Shown here: in pieces, positions 1 through 7,168 of the stretch
Layout: every line of letters begins with the position of its first letter
Numbering within the stretch: the stretch's first letter is position 1
Assembly (NCBI GenBank): GCA_964449845.1
Contig: CAYVES010000031.1
Location: 1-19,410 of the forward strand
Direction: 5' to 3'
DNA: 19,410 nucleotides
Source: SOKG01 sp964449845
GTDB taxonomy: Bacteria > Chloroflexota > Dehalococcoidia > SZUA-161
Position numbers and translations under genes: made by a program
The notes under the pieces: generated by a model
The model's input: the letters and a program-made list of their open reading frames with translations, nothing else
Database searches by the model: none
Told to the model about the DNA's origin: nothing

Positions 1-139
1 TGAGCCCAGCGCAGTATTTTGCGAAGACTTCCACCGTCCCTTTGACTCCCTGGGCGCCCGTTGGCTGTATGGGCATTCCCTCGACGTCTTTGAAGGGAGA
101 ATGGATAACTCCTATTGGATTGTATTTGATCTCCGTCAA
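1..139 (-). CDS. trmO: TrmO/TsaA-type tRNA methyltransferase, N-terminal 46 residues (cut by window edge)
   Basis: The reading frame starts at a TTG at 139-137 and runs off the left edge. It encodes a protein beginning LTEIKYNPIGVIHSPF. The pattern IGVIHSPFK followed by P-x-Q-P and later EVFAKYCAGL matches the conserved N-terminus of the TrmO (formerly TsaA/YaeB, UPF0066) family. Those enzymes use S-adenosylmethionine to methylate the N6-threonylcarbamoyl group of t6A37 in tRNA. The TTG is chosen because GGGGAG lies 8 bases upstream and the family motif starts soon after; an in-frame GTG seven codons earlier has no better site. The gene starts 30 bases after the stop of the flavoprotein upstream, so the two are probably co-transcribed. 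The catalytic barrel is mostly outside the window, so activity cannot be judged. Confidence 0.78.
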   Translation of the reverse strand, partial: MTEIKYNPIGVIHSPFKDVEGMPIQPTGAQGVKGTVEVFAKYCAGL

Positions 140-169
140 GGTTCGCTCTCCCCGCACAATCGTGCAAAA

Positions 170-715
170 TCAGACGCTTAACATACCAAGAAGCTTTCCC
201 CCCAACCGTTCAAGCCGCCTCTCAACATCTCTGTCCTTCGATACCTGCTTTGGTGTTTTTGCCAACGCAGTAACGTGGCCCACCCATCGCATACCGCAGA
301 CAGACGAGTAGGTCCTCAAGTTCTCGACTGCCTTCCCGATGTTTTCTTCTGCCACCGCTACGCCGACAATCGGCTTCAGTTCGAGTCTCGGCCAGATGGG
401 GCATGTTCTGTCCATGAAGTTCTTGAGTAGCCCGGAGAGCATCTCAAAGTAGACCGGAGTGCCAAAAGCCAGAGCATCGGCTTCAATCAGCTTGGGGTAA
501 ATCTGCTGCATGTCGTCCTGAATGCTGCAGACGCCTTTTCGCTCCTTGCCACCTACCTCACACGTCAAGCAACCATCGCACCCTTTGATGTCTTTCTCCC
601 TGAGCAAGATCAGCTCAGTATCTGCGCCAGCTTTGGCGATATCTTCCAGTAGCTTTCTCAGCATCCACTCCGAGTTGCCCTTTCTGGGAGAACCGCAGAT
701 GCCGACCACTTTCAT
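170..715 (-). CDS. NADPH-dependent FMN reductase / iron-sulfur flavoprotein-like protein
   Basis: This 181-residue protein has the flavodoxin-like fold of the FMN_red family. The FMN phosphate loop is GSPRKGNS (residues 8-15), and GTPVYFEMLSG (about 85-95) is the second flavin-contacting strand-turn. Residues C46, C49, C52 and C63 form a CX2CX2CX10C cluster at the place where archaeal and bacterial iron-sulfur flavoproteins (Isf) bind a 4Fe-4S cluster. In Isf the last gap is shorter, so cluster binding is possible but unproven. The likely role is electron transfer or quinone/oxygen-species reduction in the cytoplasm. The start at 715 is preferred over an ATG six codons upstream because the flavodoxin strand begins there (MKVVGICGSP) and GGAG lies about 12 bases before it. 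It is followed after 30 bases by the TrmO-like gene, and the pair is likely an operon. Confidence 0.85.
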   Translation of the reverse strand: MKVVGICGSPRKGNSEWMLRKLLEDIAKAGADTELILLREKDIKGCDGCLTCEVGGKERKGVCSIQDDMQQIYPKLIEADALAFGTPVYFEMLSGLLKNFMDRTCPIWPRLELKPIVGVAVAEENIGKAVENLRTYSSVCGMRWVGHVTALAKTPKQVSKDRDVERRLERLGGKLLGMLSV

Positions 716-836
716 GCTGGTCACTCGCTCCATCCATGTGGGAGAAACCCGGGGGGCTTACCCGTCCTGGGTGTAAGCGGCTGGATTGCTCCCGAGCCTC
801 TCGCCGCTCAAAACGGGAATGCCCGCAGCAGCTTGG

Positions 837-866
837 ATTATACTTGAATAGCGAGGTGGTCCACAA
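837..866 (-). promoter_or_regulatory. Possible promoter of the flavoprotein-TrmO unit
   Basis: Read on the minus strand there is a perfect -10 hexamer TATAAT (842-837) preceded, 18 bases upstream, by TTGTGG (866-861), which matches only three bases of the -35 consensus. It would start transcription roughly 115 bases before the flavoprotein ATG. The leader contains a hairpin at 756-778 (arms GCTTAC / GTAAGC). No other -10 this good lies closer to the gene. Confidence 0.4.
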
Positions 867-1005
867 GCTTTTGTTTTTCTTATGTGGTTGTCCCACGGCA
901 GAGCCGAGATGCCAAGTTCCTGAGCTTTCGGCTACATTCTAGTATGGCCTGGGACGTTATTCTAGGGGGAGTGTAGAAAAGGGAGGTTAAGGTAAGTCCA
1001 GAGTA

Positions 1006-1034
1006 TTGACTGTGGCTACAGATCATGTTATAAG
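1006..1034 (+). promoter_or_regulatory. Orphan sigma70-like promoter
   Basis: TTGACT (1006-1011) and TATAAG (1029-1034) are separated by exactly 17 bases, and each matches five of six consensus positions. No credible gene follows until the protease ATG 850 bases away, which has its own promoter. Transcription would begin near 1041. A short hairpin with arms TCTCCC and GGGAGA (1073-1091) follows, without a T-run. It may drive a non-coding RNA, an unrecognised small gene, or nothing. Confidence 0.4.
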
Positions 1035-1754
1035 AAACGCTACTACGATATTTGTTCCGTCTCATATACTGCTCTCCCCGTTATTGGGAGACCTCATTGT
1101 GACCGTTGGTCGTCCGTTAACAATGCTTGTTCTGCCGTGGGTGCTGGTTTGTTCGTTTTCGCTGAGGACTTCGGCAGAAGGGAGGGGGGTGATAGCTTAG
1201 TGGTGAACTAGTTGAGCGCAGGTACTTGTCGCCAGCATCGCCATGGGCAGCTTGGTCGCCCTTGCGGACAGGGACGCGGGCGGTGATGAAGAACGGCCAC
1301 GGTTGTTTGTGGTGGAGTTCCCGCTCCTCCGTCTTCACCATTGTGATTAAAAGACTCGCCAATTGGAGTCCCTTCGAGCGGTATAGCGCTCCCAAAGGTC
1401 TTGTAATGGATTGCACCACGCGATGAACGTATTTGTGTAAGTTTAATGTAAGGCGCTTTTAATCCTCGCTTCATACTTGTAACATGATTTTAAGCTGTTG
1501 GGTGTATACTTGTCATGCTGCTGCGCTGAGGGCAGGGATAGCTACGAGCGGGGAGTAACCAGGAATTGTGATCAAATAGCTGCCTCAGAGCGGGCAAAGT
1601 AGCTGACTAAGGGAGTGACAAGACAAGTATCATCCCAGAGATCTGGAAATGGGCAACAAGCGGCGGAGCGGGCCATCGCCCCCTGGGTGACACCCACGGA
1701 AGTCTTGCACAGGCCCGAAGAAGCTCGCCAACCACAACCGAGAAGAATCGGAGA

Positions 1755-1783
1755 TTGGCGAGAGTTGCGCCCAGGGCTATAAT
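1755..1783 (+). promoter_or_regulatory. Promoter of the papain-family protease gene
   Basis: TTGGCG (1755-1760), a 17-base spacer and a perfect TATAAT (1778-1783) point toward the protease start about 110 bases downstream. Spacing and orientation are those of a housekeeping sigma70-type promoter. There is no competing gene between it and the ATG. Confidence 0.6.
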
Positions 1784-1891
1784 CTGTGATGATCGTAGGC
1801 AATGCGCCGCGAGGTAAGATAGTCTGCCAGTGTCAAAGTGTAGATATGATGCTGATACTGCAGCTCGGTGCTGCGCGGGAAAGGAGACGAC

Positions 1892-3262
1892 ATGAAAAAG
1901 AAGCAAAGGCTCGGGTTCGTAGGTATTGCCCTGGCAACACTCGTTCTGCTCTCAGCCGCCCTAGCTACCCCTCTGTTTGGTCTGGGCGTATCAGCGGCTG
2001 TCAAGGAGCCACCTTCACAATCGCCCCAGTTGGACTCGAAAGTCCAATCCGATTACGCCATCATGAGGCCTTCTCTGGAGACCCGCCAGAGGTGGATCGA
2101 ACGCTACGAAATGGCTCCCACAGCCTACATCAGTGATAAGATTGTACTGCAGCTTCAAGGGGCCCCAGGAGACTCTGTTAGCCTCTTGGATCACCTGGAA
2201 TACACTCCAACGGAGCGTGACCAGGGATGGTGCGGCAACTGCTGGGCATGGGCCGGCACGGGGGTTATGGAGATCGCCCTCGATGTTCAGAGTGGAGTGA
2301 AAGACCGGCTCTCGATGCAATACATAAACTCCTGCGAATCGTCAGTGATCGGCAAGAGTTGTTGTGACGGAGGCTGGTTGTATGACGTGGCGGATTTCTA
2401 CTCTATCACAGGAAAAGCCGTCCCCTGGTCCAACACCAATGCTCAGTGGCAAGATGGCGATGGATCATGCGACACCAGTTGCGCGTCTATTTCCACCGAC
2501 CCCAGCTATCTCGTTGCCTCTATTCAGGAAGAGACAGTCCCCACTCAGGGGCTGGGAGAAGCTGCAGCTATTGACAATATCAAGAATGTCCTTCACCAGG
2601 ACAAAGCGGTGTGGTTCGCCTTCTTTATGCCTCGCCAGGCTCACTGGGACAGTTTCTTCGATTTCTGGGATTACGATCCAGAGAGTGCCATCTGGAACCC
2701 GGACTATTCCTGTGGTACGACATGGAAGGCTGGTGGTGGTGGCCATGCCGTCCTGTGTGTGGGATACAACGATGAAGCGGGGACGGAAAACGACTACTGG
2801 ATTATGTTGAATAGCTGGGGCACCGCTTCGGGCAATCGTCCCAACGGCCTTTTCCGCGTCGACATGCATATGGACTATGACTGCATTCACTGGGATCCTT
2901 TTCCCATTTCGTATTACAGCTTCTATTGGCAGACTCTCGACATAAGCATCGGCCCCCCTTCGTGGACCTACATCTTTGAAGACCCCAGTAGGGACACTGA
3001 GCTCAGGGTCGATACCGACCAGGAGCTTTTCCAGTTCCTTGCCCCTGACGGCTATGATTCAGGCGTGGTTCCTGCCACCGAAATGACCATCTCCGGTGAT
3101 TTCCTCTCAGGCAGTGGCTACGCTTCACAGCCGTTCGCAGCGTTCCGGTTCGCTGCTCTGTTAAGCGAGGACTTGTGTATCGGCTGGGCGGTTGTTTGGC
3201 AGCCAACAGGGCCGCCGTGGTTGGAGATGTATGGGATTTACGACCCATCAGGGGTTGAGTGA
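1892..3262 (+). CDS. Secreted papain-family (C1A) cysteine protease
   Basis: The product is 456 residues. It begins with a basic n-region (MKKKQR) and a hydrophobic stretch to about residue 35 ending near VSAAV, which is a signal peptide or anchor, so it should act outside the cytoplasmic membrane. The mature part carries the papain triad: oxyanion Gln111 and Cys117 in DQGWCGNCWAW, His285 in GGGGHAVLCVGY, and Asn307 in YWIMLNSWG. A cysteine-rich CESS...SCCDGGW segment matches the disulfide region of C1A enzymes. Residues of about 35-100 fit a short propeptide. About 130 residues after the Asn motif form a C-terminal extension I do not recognise. The ATG at 1892 has AAGGAG at 1881-1886; an upstream TTG/ATG-like start at 1868 would spoil the signal peptide. 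It stands alone, with its own promoter and hairpin terminators, and is convergent with the GYD gene. Confidence 0.93.
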   Translation: MKKKQRLGFVGIALATLVLLSAALATPLFGLGVSAAVKEPPSQSPQLDSKVQSDYAIMRPSLETRQRWIERYEMAPTAYISDKIVLQLQGAPGDSVSLLDHLEYTPTERDQGWCGNCWAWAGTGVMEIALDVQSGVKDRLSMQYINSCESSVIGKSCCDGGWLYDVADFYSITGKAVPWSNTNAQWQDGDGSCDTSCASISTDPSYLVASIQEETVPTQGLGEAAAIDNIKNVLHQDKAVWFAFFMPRQAHWDSFFDFWDYDPESAIWNPDYSCGTTWKAGGGGHAVLCVGYNDEAGTENDYWIMLNSWGTASGNRPNGLFRVDMHMDYDCIHWDPFPISYYSFYWQTLDISIGPPSWTYIFEDPSRDTELRVDTDQELFQFLAPDGYDSGVVPATEMTISGDFLSGSGYASQPFAAFRFAALLSEDLCIGWAVVWQPTGPPWLEMYGIYDPSGVE

Positions 3263-3282
3263 GAGCCCAAGGTAAGAAGGTA

Positions 3283-3309
3283 GCAGAGCCTGCAATGACC
3301 AGGCTCTGC
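3283..3309 (+). other. Stem-loop after the protease gene, first of a pair
   Basis: A perfect 10-bp stem GCAGAGCCTG / CAGGCTCTGC (3283-3292 with 3300-3309) closes a 7-base loop 20 bases after the protease stop. It has no T-run, so on its own it is not a rho-independent terminator. Its arms share the octamer AGAGCCTG/CAGGCTCT with the next hairpin, so the two can also pair with each other. Confidence 0.7.
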
Positions 3310-3325
3310 ACGAATGTCGGAGATG

Positions 3326-3363
3326 ACAGGCTCTCTGGGTGTACCACCCAGAGAGCCTGTTTT
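3326..3363 (+). terminator. Strong hairpin terminator between convergent genes
   Basis: A perfect 16-bp stem (3326-3341 paired with 3345-3360) with a TAC loop is followed by TTTT (3360-3363) on the plus strand. This fits a rho-independent terminator for the protease gene. On the minus strand no T-run follows, so it may only attenuate or protect the 3' end of the GYD transcript arriving from the other side, whose stop is at 3392. Confidence 0.75.
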
Positions 3364-3391
3364 GAGGCACGGCCCAGTCAGGGCATGCGGT

Positions 3392-3685
3392 TCACTTGCT
3401 GGTCCCTCCAGTGAGTTGCACAAACTCCTCCATCGGAATCGCCGTCCCGGTCTCAGTCTGGCCGCCACCTGCGGGTGCGAAAGACAGGGGCATACCTGCA
3501 GCAGTTTTCTCGTCGGGTGCCTCGTAGATGAACATCAAGTCGTAGCGCCCGAGGAGAGCATAAGCGCCAATGGTGTTGATTCCCACTTGCGCCGCCATCT
3601 CTCTCCCTTCCGCATAACGCTTCCCGAGGTCACCCACGGTTTTCAGGATATGGGAATTTGGTGGCCGGATAATCAAGGCGTGCAT
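3392..3685 (-). CDS. GYD-domain protein
   Basis: This 97-residue protein belongs to the GYD family of small ferredoxin-fold-like proteins with unknown biochemical function. The name-giving region reads GAYALLGRYDLMFIYEAPDE (about 51-70), followed by KTAAGMPLSF and the conserved GTAIPMEEF near the C-terminus, as in most members. Length is normal for the family. The ATG at 3685 lies 13 bases after the stop of the kinase gene, with no clear Shine-Dalgarno, which suggests translational coupling. A longer TTG-started form would overlap the kinase and adds residues not typical of the family. It is the last gene of the signalling operon, and GYD genes placed beside signalling or redox genes are common, but no role follows from that. 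Confidence 0.85.
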   Translation of the reverse strand: MHALIIRPPNSHILKTVGDLGKRYAEGREMAAQVGINTIGAYALLGRYDLMFIYEAPDEKTAAGMPLSFAPAGGGQTETGTAIPMEEFVQLTGGTSK

Positions 3686-3698
3686 AGGAAAGGCGTGG

Positions 3699-5183
3699 TT
3701 AAGCTGGTTCCTCAGCAATCGGCTGAACCTCAGAGACTATGGGTATCTCTACCACGAAAGTCGCGCCTTCGGCAGGGTTGCTCCTGGCATATAAACGGCC
3801 ACCATGTTCTTCAACGATGCCGTAGCAAATGCTAAGACCTAGCCCTGTTCCTTTTCCCACGTCTTTGGTGGTGAAGAATGGGTCAAATACCCTCTTGAGG
3901 TTCTCCTCTGAAATGCCTGGCCCATCGTCGGCGAAGGTTATTTGGATCATTTCGCCGACCTTTTGCGTCTTGACGGAAAGCTTTCCTCTGCTGTGGGCTT
4001 CTGTCATGGCCTGCTCTGCGTTGATGATGATGTTCACGAAAACCTGCTGCATCTGGTGGAAGTCAGCCATGGTCTTTGGAAGGTCAGACTCAAGATCGAG
4101 AAGCATATCGATGTTGTTGACCCTCATCCGGTAGGCGTGGAATTCCAGACTGCTGGCAAGGACATCGTTGATGGAGATGGGGCGTTTCTCAGGGCTATGC
4201 CTGCGGGCGAAGGAAAGCAGATTGCCGGTGATTCCGGTGGCGCGTTGCGCCTCTCCGTAGATAGTTCTGACATCGCTCTGGGCGGTCTCATCGAGGTCAT
4301 CTCTGGCATTCAGAAGCTGGGCGTGTACCTGGATTGCAGTCAGGGGGTTATTCAACTCATGGGCAATGCCCGCTGCCAGCTCGCCAACTGCAGCCAACCG
4401 CCCTGCAAGTTGAAGCTGCTGCTCCATCCTCTGTCTCTCCTCCTCCGCCTGCTTACGCTCAGTAATGTCGCGAAGAGATGCGAGGTGAGCAGTTTGACCC
4501 TCCCACTCTATCTCCACCGTGCGCATTTCGGCGACAGATGCTTCCTTATCTCCACGTGTGATATGAAGCTCTGTCGTTTCCCCTACCACTATGGGGAAGC
4601 CGAAGAGCCTACCCACAAGCTCCTCTGTCTTGTGACCGAGAAGTGCTTCCGCAGCCGGGTTGACGAAGCGCACAATGCCAGTACTGTCCACTATAACCAT
4701 GGCATCGGCATTGCTGTTTATGATATTTCGCAGGTGCTCCTGCTCTTGCTGCTCCCGTGCCTGTTGCAGCTCTTTCTGCAGTCTGTGTCGCTCAACAGCG
4801 TATCGCGTAAGGCGCACCAGCAGGTCAGTATTAAGCTGCCACTTGACGATATAATCCTGCGCGCCTTCTCGCAATGCTCTGATTCCCAGGGCTGCATCGT
4901 CAAGGATGGTAAGCACCACGACCGGTACATCAGGTGCTTCTTCATGCATTCGCATATACGTGTCAAGCCCCTGGCTGTCCGGCAGTGACAGATCCAGCAG
5001 TACTAGGTCGATCCCTCCCTGGGCAAGGCGCTCCAGCCCTGTTGAGAGGCGGTCGGCACACTCCAGCTTGAACGAACCGCTCCCGATCACCGCAAACGTC
5101 TCCCGGATCAGTCGGGTATCGCCGGGGTTGTCCTCAATCAGCAGCACTGTAATGCACTTGTCATCTATTTCTGATATGGCCAT
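3699..5183 (-). CDS. REC-PAS sensor histidine kinase
   Basis: The 494-residue cytoplasmic protein has a receiver domain at about 11-130 (acidic E17/D18, phospho-acceptor D64 in VLLDLSLPDS, K114), a coiled linker at 131-150, a PAS domain at about 151-240 ending in the typical DITERKQAEEE, a HisKA dimerisation helix with H275 in AHELNNPL, and an HATPase domain with N box (N384/N388), DDGPGI at 419-424, the FxxFFTTK F-box and GKGTGLGL at 443-450. No membrane segments are seen. It should autophosphorylate H275 in response to its own receiver state or a PAS ligand and pass phosphate to a regulator, perhaps the CheY-like protein encoded just upstream. The gene follows that regulator after 98 bases and is 13 bases ahead of the GYD gene. 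The start at 5183 has only a weak GAG upstream. The signal is unknown. Confidence 0.93.
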   Translation of the reverse strand: MAISEIDDKCITVLLIEDNPGDTRLIRETFAVIGSGSFKLECADRLSTGLERLAQGGIDLVLLDLSLPDSQGLDTYMRMHEEAPDVPVVVLTILDDAALGIRALREGAQDYIVKWQLNTDLLVRLTRYAVERHRLQKELQQAREQQEQEHLRNIINSNADAMVIVDSTGIVRFVNPAAEALLGHKTEELVGRLFGFPIVVGETTELHITRGDKEASVAEMRTVEIEWEGQTAHLASLRDITERKQAEEERQRMEQQLQLAGRLAAVGELAAGIAHELNNPLTAIQVHAQLLNARDDLDETAQSDVRTIYGEAQRATGITGNLLSFARRHSPEKRPISINDVLASSLEFHAYRMRVNNIDMLLDLESDLPKTMADFHQMQQVFVNIIINAEQAMTEAHSRGKLSVKTQKVGEMIQITFADDGPGISEENLKRVFDPFFTTKDVGKGTGLGLSICYGIVEEHGGRLYARSNPAEGATFVVEIPIVSEVQPIAEEPA

Positions 5184-5231
5184 TTCACACTCGCTTACGG
5201 TCTCAATCCCACCATCGCTACTAAGTGCCTA

Positions 5232-5245
5232 ATTCGAAATTCGAA
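5232..5245. repeat. Tandem ATTCGAA repeat
   Basis: Two exact head-to-tail copies of ATTCGAA lie in the 98-base gap between the CheY-like regulator and the REC-PAS kinase. Each copy contains the palindrome TTCGAA. This short motif is often seen as a simple repeat in intergenic DNA; it could also be a regulator half-site pair. Confidence 0.6.
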
Positions 5246-5281
5246 ATAAGGACATCGACAGTCCACATTCCTTCTGGCTCG

Positions 5282-5725
5282 TTACTCAGGTAATTTCACG
5301 ATAGTCAGCCAGAATTCTTCGATGGCCTTCACAACCCTGACAAACTGCTCCAGGTCAACTGGCTTGGTAATGTAGCAGTTCGCATTGAAGTTGTAGGCTC
5401 GAAGAACATCCTCCTCAGCTCGGGATGTGGTCAGCACTACCACAGGGATGCGTTTCAGATCGTTATCTGTCTTGATTTCCGAAAGCACCTCACGACCGTC
5501 TTTCTTTGGCAGATTCAGGTCCAGCAGGATGATGTCGGGACGGGGCACGCGGGCATAGTCGCCTTCCCGCCGCAGCCAGGCTAATGCAGCCAGCCCATCC
5601 TCTACTACGTGTAGCCTGTTGCGTACTTTGTCTTCCTTGAGAGCTTCTCTCGTCAGACGCACATCGCCGGGGTTGTCTTCCACCAGCAGGATCTCAATCG
5701 GCCTGCCGAGCATTGATGTAGTCAT
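5282..5725 (-). CDS. CheY-like single-domain response regulator (Rcp1 type)
   Basis: The 147-residue protein is a lone receiver domain. It has the acidic pocket E16/D17 with D21 in LLVEDNPGD, phospho-acceptor D69 in IILLDLNLPKKDG, T99/T100 in VVVLTTS and K121 in ITKPVDL. The NPGD and NLPKKDG motifs and the longer loop are those of Rcp1-like regulators that partner phytochrome-type kinases. There is no output domain, so it acts by protein contact or phosphorelay. Its ATG overlaps the stop of the upstream kinase by four bases (ATGA), and AGGAGG lies 9-10 bases upstream inside that gene. The two are therefore translationally coupled and almost certainly a cognate pair. Confidence 0.95.
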   Translation of the reverse strand: MTTSMLGRPIEILLVEDNPGDVRLTREALKEDKVRNRLHVVEDGLAALAWLRREGDYARVPRPDIILLDLNLPKKDGREVLSEIKTDNDLKRIPVVVLTTSRAEEDVLRAYNFNANCYITKPVDLEQFVRVVKAIEEFWLTIVKLPE

Positions 5726-7041
5726 GATTCCTTACCTCCTGCAACTGGTATTGTAAAGTAGAATGTTGAACCTTTTCCAAGTTCAGATTGTACCCAAATG
5801 CGGCCGCCGTGACGTTCCACAATCCTCTTGCACATGGCCAGACCGATGCCAGTACCAGCATACTCCGCCCTGCCATGCAGGCGCTGAAAGATAAGAAAGA
5901 TTCGCTCGTGGTATTCAGGATCAATGCCGATGCCGTTATCGCGCACGGAGAGGCCCCACTCATGTCCCTCTTGCTTTGCTGAGATATGAATACGCGGTCG
6001 CTCCTCTCCATGGAACTTAATGGCATTGCTGATGAGGTTCTGGAATAACTGAACCAGTTGCATACCATCGGCCATAACTGTCGGCAGGGGATCGTGGGTT
6101 AGCACCACATCGTGATCTTCAATGGTCAACTGTACATTGGTGAGGGCACCATGAAGGGCAGCCTCGCAGTCGGTCACTTCGAACGGACTGCCACGTGTAC
6201 CCACACGTGAAAAGGCCAGCAGGTCATTTATGAGCATCTGCATTCTACTGGCACCATCCACCACGTAGGCGATATACTCGCTGCTATCGGCGTCGAGCTT
6301 TCCTTCGAGGCGCCGTGCTAATAGCTGCACGAAGCTCGTAACCATGCGCAGCGGCTCTTGCAGGTCATGTGAGGCGACATAGGCGAACTGCTCCAATTCG
6401 GCATTGGAACGTGCCAGGTCCTGCATGGTCTGCTGTAACTTTGCCTCCGCGTTCTTGCGTTCTGTAATATCCCTGATAACCACAGAAGCAGCAGGCTTGC
6501 CTTCATAACTTACGAGCCTAGCTCCAAACTCCACTGGGCGCGCTGCGCCATCTTTGCTCGTCAGCACTGTTTCATACTGTGGTGGAACAGCCTCGCCACG
6601 TCTTCTCCTTGCATGCGCCTCAGTCAATTCACTGATTATCTCAGAAGGTAAGAGTTCCAGAATGCTCTTGCCAATGACCTCTTCCTGAGTGTATCCAAAC
6701 ATCTCAGCAATTCTTGCGTTGGCGAAAACGATCGTAGAGCCCTGAATCACACAGTAGCCGTCGTTCATTTCCTCGACGAAAGACCTGAATTTCTCCTCTG
6801 ACTCCCGGAGCGCTTCCTCCACCTTCCTGAGTTTTGTGATCTCAATCTGTAATTCTTTATTGGTTTTTACAAGATCTGAAGTCCGTTTTCTGACCTGCTT
6901 CTCCACCTCCTCGTGGACTTCTTTCAAGACTTCTTCTACTGGCATGCGTTTAATCCGTGTCGCTTCTGGTTCACCGACACGTTGCTGCAATTTTGCCATC
7001 TCCTCTGGGAGCTGACGTTTTGTCTTCTGTTCACCTTTCAT
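5722..7041 (-). CDS. PAS sensor histidine kinase, phytochrome-kinase-like
   Basis: The 439-residue protein has a charged coiled-coil N-terminus (about 10-85), one PAS domain (about 85-190, ending VIRDITERKNAE), a second short coil, a HisKA helix with H225 in ASHDLQEPLRMV, and an HATPase domain with N335/N339 in QNLISNAIKF, RDNGIGID at 367-374 and the G2 box YAGTGIGLA at 394-402. The SHDLQEPLR type of H-box is that of bacteriophytochrome-like kinases, which pair with Rcp1-like regulators, as found here. No GAF/PHY light-sensing domain or transmembrane helix is present, so light sensing is not supported. ATG 7041 is chosen because GAGG precedes it by about 9 bases; a frame extending to a GTG at 7164 has no binding site and adds low-complexity residues. 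It heads the signalling operon, behind the repeat array at 7169-7233. Confidence 0.92.
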   Translation of the reverse strand: MKGEQKTKRQLPEEMAKLQQRVGEPEATRIKRMPVEEVLKEVHEEVEKQVRKRTSDLVKTNKELQIEITKLRKVEEALRESEEKFRSFVEEMNDGYCVIQGSTIVFANARIAEMFGYTQEEVIGKSILELLPSEIISELTEAHARRRRGEAVPPQYETVLTSKDGAARPVEFGARLVSYEGKPAASVVIRDITERKNAEAKLQQTMQDLARSNAELEQFAYVASHDLQEPLRMVTSFVQLLARRLEGKLDADSSEYIAYVVDGASRMQMLINDLLAFSRVGTRGSPFEVTDCEAALHGALTNVQLTIEDHDVVLTHDPLPTVMADGMQLVQLFQNLISNAIKFHGEERPRIHISAKQEGHEWGLSVRDNGIGIDPEYHERIFLIFQRLHGRAEYAGTGIGLAMCKRIVERHGGRIWVQSELGKGSTFYFTIPVAGGKES

Positions 7042-7168
7042 GATTTGTACCTCGTCGCTTGTTGCCGGCGTGTAGGCTGGTAGCTGCGCCGCTGTGCTTC
7101 GGCACGTCACATTCTCAGAAGGCAATCCGCTGAGTCGCACCTGAACGCATACAAGTGTACGCACATGG

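Larger units (their letters stand above)
716..1891. other. Long gene-poor region between divergent genes
   Basis: About 1.2 kb separates the flavoprotein (minus) from the protease (plus). No frame has both a ribosome-binding site and a recognisable protein. The longest candidates, about 90-100 codons on the minus strand around 1117-1474, overlap each other in different frames and match no family I know. Visible elements are a leader hairpin with arms at 756-763 and 769-778, a weak minus promoter (837-866), an orphan plus promoter (1006-1034), a small hairpin (1073-1091), a direct repeat ATACTTGT followed by CATG near 1474 and 1506, and the protease promoter (1755-1783). It may hold a decayed gene or an RNA gene. 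Confidence 0.6.

Noticed and set aside
1786..2136. 116-codon plus-strand frame before the protease
   Set aside because: It overlaps the protease signal peptide and catalytic domain in another frame and resembles nothing known.
3942..4988. 348-codon open frame on the plus strand
   Set aside because: It lies wholly antisense to the REC-PAS histidine kinase, has no binding site, and the translation shows no family features; long antisense frames are common over such genes.
5232..5245. Restriction-like or operator meaning of the TTCGAA pair
   Set aside because: Two copies of a 7-base simple repeat are too little to support a specific regulator.
5722..7164. Longer kinase gene starting at GTG 7164
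   Set aside because: No ribosome-binding site precedes it and the extra 41 residues are unlike a kinase N-terminus, whereas ATG 7041 has GAGG at good spacing.
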